Source: Microbacter sp. GSS18
GTDB lineage: Bacteria > Actinomycetota > Actinomycetes > Actinomycetales > Microbacteriaceae
DNA: 64,000 nucleotides
Direction: 5' to 3'
Assembly: GCA_029319145.1 (NCBI GenBank)
Contig: CP119753.1
Location: 620,001-684,000 of the forward strand
A model generated the notes under the pieces. That model worked only from the letters and a program-made list of their open reading frames with translations. It did not search any database and was not told the origin of the DNA. The position numbers were made by a program, and so were the translations under genes. Position 1 is the first letter of the stretch, and every line of letters starts with the position of its first letter. Shown here piece by piece: positions 18,576 to 26,313 of the stretch.

Positions 18576-19181
18576 ATGTCCGGCAGGTCACGCGCCATCG
18601 TCGCCCTGGTCTCGGCGCTCGCACTGGCCGGCGGCGTCACCGGCTGCGCGGCGGGCGACTCCGAGCTCGCGGCGCAGCTGGAGCAGGTCACGGCGGAGCG
18701 GGATGCGCTGCAGGCGCAGATCGATGCGGATGCCGTCAGATACGACAAGAGCGTGGAGGTCACCGCGCAGGTGCGGGCGATCCTCGACGATCCCGAGGCG
18801 TTCGGGACGGAGGACGAGGTCGTGGCGATGCTGGGAGAGCTGGCGACGTCGAATGCGCAGATGTACGACGACGCTTACCACGACGGCGTGGGGATGCAGC
18901 AGGCGTGGTACCAGACGCTGTACAGCGGAGAGATGGACTCCCGCATCGACGTGATCCACGACTGGGTCTCTCCCGACGGGGCGCAGAGCGGGGGACTGTG
19001 GATCTGGTACGGCACCAACGCGGCCGGCAACGACTTCCAGCTCATCGGGGTGCAGATCGACGACCACGACGACGACGGGCTCCTCACGCACTCCTACGTG
19101 ATCTACCCGTACCCCGACCAGTACGTCATCGACGCGATCGAGGGCGCGGGGACGCCGATCATCGACTTCTCGAGCGACTAG
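18576..19181 (+). CDS. putative lipoprotein, SnoaL-like C-terminal domain possible
   Basis: This 201-residue protein has a lipoprotein signal peptide: basic start, hydrophobic AIVALVSALALAGG, and lipobox VTGC with acylated Cys24. A short coiled coil (about 29-50, ELAAQLEQVTAERDALQAQI) follows. The C-terminal part, rich in Tyr, Trp and Asp (YQTLYSGEMDSRIDVIHDW), could be an NTF2/SnoaL-like fold, but this is a guess. A weak AAGGGG sits 11-16 nt before the ATG. The stop TAG is shared with the opposing sigma-factor stop in a single CTAG. I do not recognise a specific family. Confidence 0.75.
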   Translation: MSGRSRAIVALVSALALAGGVTGCAAGDSELAAQLEQVTAERDALQAQIDADAVRYDKSVEVTAQVRAILDDPEAFGTEDEVVAMLGELATSNAQMYDDAYHDGVGMQQAWYQTLYSGEMDSRIDVIHDWVSPDGAQSGGLWIWYGTNAAGNDFQLIGVQIDDHDDDGLLTHSYVIYPYPDQYVIDAIEGAGTPIIDFSSD

Positions 19182-20398
19182 CGCTGGACTCCGAGCCGCT
19201 CGGCGGCGACCCGGCGGATCGCGCGGCGCTCGGCGTCGCTGTCGCAGCTGTCGAGGGCGCGGTCGAACGCCCGCCGTGCAGCATCGCGGTCACCGGTCTG
19301 AGCGAGCATGTCGCCGCGCGCGAGATGGAAGTAGTGATAGCCGTCCAGGGGCTCCGCGAGCGGCTCGAGCAGCGCCAGCCCGGCTTCGCCGCCTTCGGCG
19401 AGCGACGCGGCGACGGCTTCGTTGAGCCGGATGACAGGCGACGGCTCGAGTTTCGCGAGCACGGCGTACAGGCGTCTTATCGTCGCCCAGTCGGTCTCGT
19501 CGAACGTCGGTGCGTCGTCGTGAGCGCCGGCGATCGCCGCCTGGAGCTGGTACGGCCCGATGCGGCGATGACTCAGCGCCCGCCGCAGCAGCCGCCGCCC
19601 GTCGGCGATCGCGTCGGCGTCCCACAGCGACCGGTCCTGCTCCGAGAGGAGAACCACCTCGCCGTCGGCGTCCAGGCGCGCCGGACGTCGCGCGTCGGTG
19701 AAGGCGAGCAGGGCCGCGAGCCCCCACGTCTCGGGTTCGTCCGGCAGCAGCTCGCACAGGCAGCCGGCCAGCCAGCGCGCCTCGTCGCACAGGTCGCCTC
19801 TGATGAGCTCGCCGGTGGGTGCGGCGTGACCCTGCGTGAAGATGACGTAGACGATCCTCAGAACCTCGTGGAGCGATCCGGCCAGGTGGGGGCGGTCCGG
19901 CACCTGGAACGGGATGTTCGTCGCGGCGATCTTCTTCTTGGCCCGCACGAGCCGCTTCGCCATCGTCGCCTCCGGCACCAGAAAGGATCTCGCGATGGCA
20001 GCCGTCGGTAGGCCGACCGCGTAGCGGAGCGTGAGTGCGACGCGCGCGGACTCGTCGAGCGCGCGGTGGCAGCATCCGAAGATCATCGCCAGCAGGTCGT
20101 CGGCGATCGCGCCGCGCTCGCGCTGCGGCAGCTCGAGCGCGGTCCGCACGTCGTCCTCGCGCTGCGCCCAGCGAATGTCGCGGCGGGCCTGGTCGATCGC
20201 CCAGCGGCGTGCGACCGTGATCAGCCAGGCGCCCGGGACGTCCGGGGGTCCCTCGTCCGGCCATCGCTCGGATGCCGCCGCGAACGCGTGCTGCGCGGCA
20301 TCCTCGGCGAGATCGAGGTCGCCGAGATCGGCGCGCAGCGTCGCGACCACGCGTGGCCACTGCGCGGCGAAGACCTCGGCGACCTCCGCGTCCGGCAT
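19178..20398 (-). CDS. ECF42-type RNA polymerase sigma factor with C-terminal extension
   Basis: This 406-residue protein has a normal sigma2 (DAAQHAFAAASERWPDEG, VPGAWLITVARRWAID), then sigma4 (LALTLRYAVGLPTAAIARSF region, with PEATMAKRLVRAKKKI as the recognition helix). A further 200 residues contain a DUF6596-like segment (GDLCDEARWLAGCLCELLPDEPETWGL) and TPR-like helices. This is the architecture of ECF42 sigma factors, which lack an anti-sigma gene and are controlled through their C-terminal extension. The ATG at 20398 lies 2 nt after the stop of the DGPF/YCII gene. That linkage is the family hallmark. Stimulus unknown. Confidence 0.92.
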   Translation of the reverse strand: MPDAEVAEVFAAQWPRVVATLRADLGDLDLAEDAAQHAFAAASERWPDEGPPDVPGAWLITVARRWAIDQARRDIRWAQREDDVRTALELPQRERGAIADDLLAMIFGCCHRALDESARVALTLRYAVGLPTAAIARSFLVPEATMAKRLVRAKKKIAATNIPFQVPDRPHLAGSLHEVLRIVYVIFTQGHAAPTGELIRGDLCDEARWLAGCLCELLPDEPETWGLAALLAFTDARRPARLDADGEVVLLSEQDRSLWDADAIADGRRLLRRALSHRRIGPYQLQAAIAGAHDDAPTFDETDWATIRRLYAVLAKLEPSPVIRLNEAVAASLAEGGEAGLALLEPLAEPLDGYHYFHLARGDMLAQTGDRDAARRAFDRALDSCDSDAERRAIRRVAAERLGVQR

Positions 20399-20400
20399 CC

Positions 20401-20763
20401 CTATCCGGCCATCGCCGAGACGTCCAGGACGGCGCGGATCTCGACCGAGCCGTAGCCGATGTTCGGCACCTTCTCGGCATACGAGATCGCGGTGTCCAGG
20501 TCGGGGACGTCGATCACGTAGTAGCCGCCCAGGTACTCCTTCGTCTCGGCGAACGGGCCGTCGGTGACGACCGTGCCGCCGTCCCGGACGCGTACGGTCG
20601 TCGCGGTGTCGACGGGATGCAGCGCCTCGCCCGACACGAACACCCCCGCCTCCTTGAGCATGTCGTCGTATGCGAACCATTCGCCCATCTCGGCGGCCTC
20701 CTCGGGGCTGCCGGGCTGCGGGCCCGCGTCCGGAGCGCTGGTGAGCAGAAGCATGTACTGCAT
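20401..20763 (-). CDS. DGPF/YCII-related protein, partner of the ECF42 sigma factor
   Basis: This 120-residue YCII-fold protein starts MQYMLLLTSAPDAG and carries the diagnostic DGPF motif (VVTDGPFAETKEYLGGYYVID). The second half (PDLDTAISYAEKVPNIGYGSVEIRA, given in two pieces: PDLDTAISYAEKVP and YGSVEIRA) fits the ferredoxin-like fold of the family. Such proteins accompany ECF41/ECF42 sigma factors and are typical targets of the sigma factor itself. Their biochemical role is not settled. GAGAGGAC precedes the ATG. A candidate ECF-type promoter lies about 50 nt upstream, so the gene is likely the first of the pair's operon. Confidence 0.93.
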   Translation of the reverse strand: MQYMLLLTSAPDAGPQPGSPEEAAEMGEWFAYDDMLKEAGVFVSGEALHPVDTATTVRVRDGGTVVTDGPFAETKEYLGGYYVIDVPDLDTAISYAEKVPNIGYGSVEIRAVLDVSAMAG

Positions 20764-20814
20764 GGGAGTGTCCTCTCGTCACGGGAGCCGCCCCCTGCGA
20801 CCCCTCACCGAAGT

Positions 20815-20841
20815 GACGAACAACAGTCGATCAGATGGACA
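20815..20841 (-). promoter_or_regulatory. candidate ECF42-type promoter of the DGPF-sigma operon
   Basis: On the minus strand TGTCCA (20841-20836) and CGTC (20818-20815) are separated by 17 nt. As I recall, ECF42 promoters have a TGTCGA-like -35 and a CG(A/T)C -10, so this is a one-mismatch fit. It would give a leader of about 45 nt. Confidence 0.4.
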
Positions 20842-20915
20842 CCCCGAGCGCACGGATTCGGACGAATCTCGCGAACCGGGGGAACCCGCGGCTCGCACGG
20901 AAGTCGGATGCCCGG

Positions 20916-20931
20916 TCCACCGATCGGTGGA
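20916..20931. repeat. 16-bp perfect palindrome in the divergent region
   Basis: TCCACCGATCGGTGGA is fully self-complementary. It lies between the DGPF gene and the DUF3159 gene, 64 bp before the latter's ATG. It could be a dimeric repressor operator. One such palindrome is expected by chance in a window this size. Confidence 0.4.
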
Positions 20932-20994
20932 TGCCAGGCGCGATGCGCCGGACGAGACTCTGAGGCATCCCATCGATCCACGGAAGAAGACATC

Positions 20995-21639
20995 ATGTCG
21001 CGCCCCGCCCTCACGATCCGCCGCCCCGGTCTCGCCACGGCGCTGACCTCGCTGATCCCGACGGCGGTGTTCCTCCTCGTCGACGGCCGGCTGGGACTGA
21101 TCCCTGCGATGGTCGCCGCGAGCGCCGTCACGATCGCGCTCATCGTCGTCCGCCGGCTGCGCGGCCAGGGGATCGGGATCCTGCTGCCGGTCACCCTCGG
21201 CTACGTCGTGGTGAAGGCGATCGCGGGGGTCCTCACGCAGTCGCACGTGGTGTACTTCGGCGCCGGCATCGCCCTCAGCGCCGTCATCGCGCTGGGTGTC
21301 GGTGCGACCGCCTTCACGCGGCGGCCGGTCGCGTCGTACCTGATGCCGCTCGTGACGCCCTATCGGCACCTGACGGTCGAGCACCCCGTGTACCGGCGCG
21401 TCGCCGCCCAGGTCACGATCGTGTGGGCGCTCGCAGAACTCGTGATCGCCGGCTGGGAGGCCTGGCATCTGTCGATCTCGTCGGCATCCGAGTTCCTGGT
21501 GATGCGCACGATCGGCCCGTGGATGGCGATGGGCGTGCTGATCTTCTTCCTGATCTTCTCCATCCGCTTCCGCCTCGACCGCTACGAGTGGGCCATGCGA
21601 CGCGAGGCGGAAGCCGAGGCGGAGGCGGTCGGAGTCTGA
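20995..21639 (+). CDS. DUF3159 membrane protein
   Basis: This 214-residue protein has about six hydrophobic segments. The first is TALTSLIPTAVFLLVDGRLG, followed by LIPAMVAASAVTIALIVVRR and ILLPVTLGYVVVKAI. A loop with TVEHPVYRRVAAQVTIVWAL and a final FLIFSIRFRLDRYEW come later. This is the DUF3159 pattern (septal/intracellular-septation-like membrane proteins of actinobacteria) of unknown function. The ATG at 20995 has GGAAGAAG upstream. Longer in-frame starts reach back into the divergent promoter region and are rejected. The C-terminal EAEAEAEA run is low complexity. Confidence 0.85.
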   Translation: MSRPALTIRRPGLATALTSLIPTAVFLLVDGRLGLIPAMVAASAVTIALIVVRRLRGQGIGILLPVTLGYVVVKAIAGVLTQSHVVYFGAGIALSAVIALGVGATAFTRRPVASYLMPLVTPYRHLTVEHPVYRRVAAQVTIVWALAELVIAGWEAWHLSISSASEFLVMRTIGPWMAMGVLIFFLIFSIRFRLDRYEWAMRREAEAEAEAVGV

Positions 21640-21664
21640 CGTCCGGCCGGCGGCAGGGCGACCC

Positions 21665-22774
21665 CTACCCGTCGGCCTCGACGGTCACCCGCGTCTCGTC
21701 GTAGGGGAGTCCGGAGCCGTCCGCGCCGTCCTGGAGCCAGAACCGCACCTCGTAGGAGGGGTGGTCGTCCAGCAGCGGGAACCACAGCGTCAGGCTGACG
21801 CGATCGTTCTCGGTCGCCGGCTCCAGCACGTAGACGCCGGTGCCGTTGAGCGCGTCTTCAATGCGGACGATCTCCCACTGCAGATCCACCTGCCGGCCGC
21901 GCAGGCCCACGAGCTCCGCCTTGATCGTGACTTCTCGGCCCATCTCCTCGCCGGTGGCCGTCGGGCCGGGCGCAGGCGGGTTCGGGTTCGGATTCGGGTT
22001 CGGATGCGTCGATGGTTTCGCGATCTCCCTGATCTCCGTGCACTCCTCCGGTGGTGCGGCATCCGCCGAGACGTCGACGAAGGCCGCCGACACGTATCCG
22101 CCGGGCTCGCTGATGCGGTACCAGTGCGCATTCGAGTCGCCGTCCGCCGTCGCCACCTCGGCGCCGACGGCGACGCACACCACCGAAAGCGCGGTGCCGC
22201 CGGAGAGCCGATCGTTGATCGGCGCGCCCGACTGCGGCAGCGACCGCACGTTGAGCGTGTTGCCGAACTCCATCACGGTGAAGCCGCCTGACGCGGCCGG
22301 GGGAACCTCACCGTCGGGCTCGGGTGTCGGTTCCGGTTCGGGTTCCGGTTCTGGCAGCGGCACCGGCACCGGCACCGGCACCGTGATCTCGCTCGTATAC
22401 GGGGCGGGATCGCCGTCGTCCCACTCGATGACGGCGCTGCGCTCGACGCCGGCCGATGCCGCCGTCGTCACCGCGCTCGCGAGATGGAACGAGGCCGAGG
22501 CGATGGCCGGGCTCTCGTCGCCCTCGCTCTGCGGATCGTCGCCGGTGTCGCCGGCCTGCCAGGCGTTGAACTCCTCGAGCGACACGAATCCTCCGACTTC
22601 GGCGGCGGCGAAGATCGCCACATCGCCGTCGTCGTCGGGCCAGATCCACGCGCGCAGCTGGAAGAAGCCGAGCACGACGCTCACGATCGCCCCGACGGCG
22701 AGCAGCGTGCTCACGAGGGGATTGCCGCGGATGCGGTCGCCCGCGGTCATGTCGTCTTTCGTCTTCTCGCTCAC
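21665..22774 (-). CDS. membrane-anchored SH3-domain protein with proline-rich linkers
   Basis: This 369-residue protein has a short cytoplasmic start and one membrane helix (about residues 18-38, TLLAVGAIVSVVLGFFQL). An extracellular region contains a bacterial SH3 domain (about 175-245, TLNVRSLPQSGAPINDRL, then AHWYRISEPGGYVSAAFV). Two proline-rich linkers flank it: one alternates VP and EP pairs, the other is four Asn-Pro pairs. The C-terminal domain (about 275-369) is beta-rich and unidentified. The GTG at 22774 is chosen because GGAGG lies 10 nt upstream and the membrane helix then sits properly. A cell-wall-binding or sensing role is inferred from the SH3 domain only. Confidence 0.7.
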   Translation of the reverse strand: MSEKTKDDMTAGDRIRGNPLVSTLLAVGAIVSVVLGFFQLRAWIWPDDDGDVAIFAAAEVGGFVSLEEFNAWQAGDTGDDPQSEGDESPAIASASFHLASAVTTAASAGVERSAVIEWDDGDPAPYTSEITVPVPVPVPLPEPEPEPEPTPEPDGEVPPAASGGFTVMEFGNTLNVRSLPQSGAPINDRLSGGTALSVVCVAVGAEVATADGDSNAHWYRISEPGGYVSAAFVDVSADAAPPEECTEIREIAKPSTHPNPNPNPNPPAPGPTATGEEMGREVTIKAELVGLRGRQVDLQWEIVRIEDALNGTGVYVLEPATENDRVSLTLWFPLLDDHPSYEVRFWLQDGADGSGLPYDETRVTVEADG

Positions 22775-23059
22775 GGTCCGAACACCTCCGGAGTCACCGG
22801 GTCTCACCACTGGAGAGCGAGGAAGAGCCTGTCGAATACACATCCGCGTTCGCACGCGCCTGCGGCGCGAGATGCGCTTCCCTCCGGCGGCGGGGCGAAG
22901 GCCGCCGCCGGACGCCTTGTCCCGCTCGCGCGCGAACGAGCCGTGGGCGCGGAGCGCCTCGACGATGTCGTGGTCCCGCCGTGAATGCACCGGACGCGCG
23001 CCGCTCGTCTGCTGCGAGGGCGACGTACGGCGCCTGATACGCCCGGATCGGGTGGCCGT
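22775..23059. other. 285-bp intergenic region, no gene recognised
   Basis: This is the longest gap in the window, between ggt and the SH3-protein gene. It holds an 11-bp stem with an 8-nt loop (arms at 22883-22893 and 22902-22912) and no T-tract on either side. An in-frame upstream extension of the SH3 gene could cover it, but it is Arg-rich and has no ribosome site, so I do not call it coding. Confidence 0.6.
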
Positions 23060-24850
23060 CTACCGCCCGGCCGCGTACCCCTGCATGCCACGCGGGTTCG
23101 CGGCGGCCCACACCGTGCCGCGTTCGCGGTCGATGCCGACCGCGGAGAGCCGGCCCAGGCGCCAGTCGCCCGCGCGCACCACCTCGTGGCCGCGGCGCTT
23201 CAGCCCCTCGACGACCTCGTCACCGAGGCGGTCCTCGACGACGGCGCCGGCGGGCTCCCACGTGCGCGGCCAGAACGAGTCGACGAGGGCGACGGTGTGC
23301 AGCGTCGGGGCGTCGATGGCCTCCTGCGCCGTGTAGCCGCCTGCGAGCACCCGCAGCAGCATCGGCAGCTGCCACTGGTCCTGCTGGTCGCCGCCCGGCG
23401 ACCCGAGGGCCATGACCGCCGCGTCGTCGCGCAGCACGAGCGTCGGCGTGAGCGTCGTGCGGGGGCGCGCGCCGGGACGCAGCGCCGACGGCGATGCCTC
23501 GTCGAGCCACGCCATCTGCAGCCGCGTGCCGAGGCAGAAGCCGAGCTCGGGGATCGTCGGGCTCGACTGCAGCCAGCCGCCCGACGGCGTCACCGAGACG
23601 ATGTTGCCCCAGCGGTCCACGACGTCGATGTGGCACGTGTCGCCGCGCGTGTGACCCTCGCGCGAGACCGTGGGCTCGCCTGCACCCGCGAACGAGACGG
23701 CCTCGTCGGCCGAGCGGCGCAGCGGCGGGCGGAACGGGTCGAGCCCCGGCACCGATCCCGGCCGCCACGCGCGCGACGCGCTGTCGCCGATCTGCGCCCG
23801 CCGCGCGTCGAGATACGCGTCGTCGAGGAGCGGACGCAGATCCACGCCGTCGCCGAAGTACGCGTCGCGATCGGCGAGCACCAGCTTGATGGTCTCGAGC
23901 ACCGTGTGGGCACCGTTCTCGGTCGACACGTCCAGCTGCTCGTCCGGGAGCGGATCGAGGATCCGCAGCGCCTGCAGCAGCGACGGCCCCTGGCACCACG
24001 CGCCCGCCTTCGCGACGGTGTGGCCGCGGAAGGTCGCCGTCACCGCCTCTTCGTAGCCGGCGCGGAAGCCGGCGAAGTCGTCGGCGGAGATGACGGCCGC
24101 GTGATCGCCGCCGGTGGAATGCCGGTGCGGTCGTGCCAGGAAGGCGGATGCCGCCTGCGCCACGAGCCCGGTCGCCCACTCGGTGCGGGCCGCATCGACG
24201 CGGGCAGAGCGGTCGTCGGCATCCGCTCCCGCCGCCACCAGCCGATCGAGAACGGCCGCGTAGGCGGGGTTGCGGTGCAGGTCGCCCGCCTTCGGGATCT
24301 CGCCGTCAGGCAGCCACAGGTCTGCGGACGTCGGCCAGTGCGCACGGAACAGCTCCGCGACGCGTGTGATCGTCGCGACGGTCGTCGGCAGCAGGGGAGC
24401 GCCGTCCCGCGCGTACCCGATCGCGGGGGCGAGCACGTCGGCGAGCTCCATCGAGCCGTGGTCCCGAAGCATCAGCAGCCACGCGTCGACGGCACCGGGG
24501 ATCGCGGCGGCGAGGCCTCCGGCGCCCGGCACGAGGTCGAGACCCTCACGGCGGAAGTGCTCGATCGTCGCGCCCGCCGGGGCGGGGCCCTGGCCCATCA
24601 GCACGACAGGGCGGCCCGGGGCGTCGGCGGTCGCGAACAGGCCCACCAGGTCGCCGCCAGGACCGTTCAGATGGGGCTCGACGACATGCAGCACGAACGC
24701 GCCCGCGACGGCGGCGTCGAAAGCGTTGCCGCCGCGCTCGAGCATCGCCTGCGCGCTCGCCGTCGCCAGCCAGTGCGTCGACGCCGACATGCCGAACGTG
24801 CCCGTCAGCGTCGGGCGCGTCGTGAAGGACTCGGGTGGGGTGAAGCTCAC
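23060..24850 (-). CDS. ggt: gamma-glutamyltransferase/hydrolase
   Basis: GGT is an N-terminal nucleophile hydrolase that self-cleaves and then removes gamma-glutamyl groups from thiol peptides or similar amides. The 596-residue proenzyme has ATASAQAMLERGGNAFDAAVA near the start (given as two parts: ATASAQAMLERGG, NAFDAAVA), NGPGGDLVGLF, and the autoprocessing site RGDTCHIDVVD with nucleophile Thr405. GSPGGDQQDQW near the C-terminus is also conserved. No signal peptide is seen, so it may be cytoplasmic, unlike classical periplasmic GGT. The GTG overlaps the pepP stop by 4 nt, which makes a peptide-degradation operon. Substrate could also be another gamma-glutamyl or acyl amide. Confidence 0.9.
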   Translation of the reverse strand: MSFTPPESFTTRPTLTGTFGMSASTHWLATASAQAMLERGGNAFDAAVAGAFVLHVVEPHLNGPGGDLVGLFATADAPGRPVVLMGQGPAPAGATIEHFRREGLDLVPGAGGLAAAIPGAVDAWLLMLRDHGSMELADVLAPAIGYARDGAPLLPTTVATITRVAELFRAHWPTSADLWLPDGEIPKAGDLHRNPAYAAVLDRLVAAGADADDRSARVDAARTEWATGLVAQAASAFLARPHRHSTGGDHAAVISADDFAGFRAGYEEAVTATFRGHTVAKAGAWCQGPSLLQALRILDPLPDEQLDVSTENGAHTVLETIKLVLADRDAYFGDGVDLRPLLDDAYLDARRAQIGDSASRAWRPGSVPGLDPFRPPLRRSADEAVSFAGAGEPTVSREGHTRGDTCHIDVVDRWGNIVSVTPSGGWLQSSPTIPELGFCLGTRLQMAWLDEASPSALRPGARPRTTLTPTLVLRDDAAVMALGSPGGDQQDQWQLPMLLRVLAGGYTAQEAIDAPTLHTVALVDSFWPRTWEPAGAVVEDRLGDEVVEGLKRRGHEVVRAGDWRLGRLSAVGIDRERGTVWAAANPRGMQGYAAGR

Positions 24851-26268
24851 TTCTTCAGTCGGGCGATCCACGCCTCGACCTCGTCGGCCGTGCGCGGGAT
24901 GTCTGCGGAGAGGTTCACCGGGCCGTCCTCGGTCATGAGGATGTCGTCCTCGATGCGCACGCCGATGCCGCGGTACTCCTCGGGGACGGTGAGGTCGTCG
25001 ATCTGGAAATACAGCCCCGGCTCGATCGTGAACACCATGCCCGGCTCGAGCGGGGCGTCGTAGTACATGTCGCGCCGGGCCTGCGCGCAGTCGTGCACGT
25101 CGATGCCGAGGTGGTGGCTCGTGCCGTGCACCATGTAACGGCGGTGGTGTCCGCCGGCATCCGCTTCGAGGGCCTCCTCCGCCGTGACCGGCAGCAGACC
25201 CCACTCGGCCACACGCGCGGCGATGACGTCCATCGCCGCGGCGTGCACCGCGCGGAACGGCACGCCGGGCTTCGCAACGGCGAACGCGTGGTCGGCGGCC
25301 TCGCGCACCGCCTCGTAGACCTTGCGCTGGACTTCGGTGAACGTGCCGCTGACGGGAAGCGTGCGCGTGATGTCGGCGGTGTACAGGCTGTCGACCTCGA
25401 CGCCGGCGTCGATGAGCATGAGGTCGCCGGGCATCACGGCGCCGTCGTTGCGCGTCCAGTGCAGGTAGCACGCGTGCGGACCGGAGGCGGCGATGGTGTC
25501 GTAGCCGACGGAATTGCCGTCGCTGCGGGCGCGCAGATGGAAGACGCCCTCGACGATGCGCTCGCCGCGCGGGTGCTCGACGGTGCGATCGAGGCTCGCG
25601 ATGATGTCGTCGAAGCCGCGCGCCGTGACGTCGACGGCCAGGCGCATCTGCTCGATCTCGTAGGCGTCCTTGATCAGTCGGAGCTCCGACACGAACCGCG
25701 TCAGGTCGGGGTCCTCGTCCACGACCAGGTCGTGCTCGCCGGCGGCGAAGTCCTCCACGTGCGCGGTGGCGATGCCGAGATCGGATGCCACGCCCGACAG
25801 CGCGGGACGGGGGCCGATCCAGAACTCGCCGATCGCCGCGTTGGAGTAGAACTCCGCGGTCGTGCGGTCGGCGCGCTCGCGGAAGTAGAGGGTGACGTCG
25901 TGGCCCGCGTCGTCGCGGGGGTCGAAGACGAGGACCGAGTCCGGCTCGGCGTCGGATGCCCAGCCCGTCAGATGGGCGAAGGCCGAGTGGGCGCGGAAGG
26001 GGTAGTCGGTGTCGTTGCTGCGCTGCTTGAGCGAGCCCGCCGGGATCACGAGGCGGTGGCCCGGGAAGGCGGCGGACACGGCGTCACGACGCGCCGCGGC
26101 GAACGAGGCCTGCTCGCGCTGGGCCGGGACGCTGTCGGGCCGGTCGGCCCACCCCGTCGAGATGGTGTCGAGGAAGCCCTGGCCGTACGGCTGGCGGCGG
26201 TTGGTGCTCGTCGAGGGTCGCTCGGAGTCGGTGGAAGCGATCGTGTCGCTGTCGCCTGTCGTGCTCAT
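24847..26268 (-). CDS. pepP: Xaa-Pro aminopeptidase (aminopeptidase P)
   Basis: Aminopeptidase P removes the N-terminal residue in front of proline. The 473 residues have a disordered Ser/Thr-rich start and a creatinase-like N-domain (FPGHRLVIPAGSLKQRSNDT, FRAHSAFAHLTG). A pita-bread M24 domain carries the metal ligands in DAGVEVDSLYTADITRT (two Asp), VHGTSHHLGIDVHD (His), FTIEPGLYF (Glu) and VRIEDDILMTEDG (Glu). The ATG at 26268 is the only sensible start. It heads a two-gene operon with ggt. Confidence 0.94.
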   Translation of the reverse strand: MSTTGDSDTIASTDSERPSTSTNRRQPYGQGFLDTISTGWADRPDSVPAQREQASFAAARRDAVSAAFPGHRLVIPAGSLKQRSNDTDYPFRAHSAFAHLTGWASDAEPDSVLVFDPRDDAGHDVTLYFRERADRTTAEFYSNAAIGEFWIGPRPALSGVASDLGIATAHVEDFAAGEHDLVVDEDPDLTRFVSELRLIKDAYEIEQMRLAVDVTARGFDDIIASLDRTVEHPRGERIVEGVFHLRARSDGNSVGYDTIAASGPHACYLHWTRNDGAVMPGDLMLIDAGVEVDSLYTADITRTLPVSGTFTEVQRKVYEAVREAADHAFAVAKPGVPFRAVHAAAMDVIAARVAEWGLLPVTAEEALEADAGGHHRRYMVHGTSHHLGIDVHDCAQARRDMYYDAPLEPGMVFTIEPGLYFQIDDLTVPEEYRGIGVRIEDDILMTEDGPVNLSADIPRTADEVEAWIARLKK

Positions 26269-26313
26269 CTGTCCAGTCTCCCACGTCGGCGTCGCGCGAG
26301 CCGGGGAGGACGC

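Noticed and set aside
20399..20994. Longer plus-strand frame running into DUF3159
   Set aside because: It passes antisense through the DGPF gene. The DUF3159 family start and a GGAAGAAG box fix the ATG at 20995.
22775..22990. N-terminal extension of the SH3 protein by 72 residues
   Set aside because: Arg-rich, no ribosome site, and it would put the membrane helix far from the N-terminus. GTG 22774 has GGAGG upstream.
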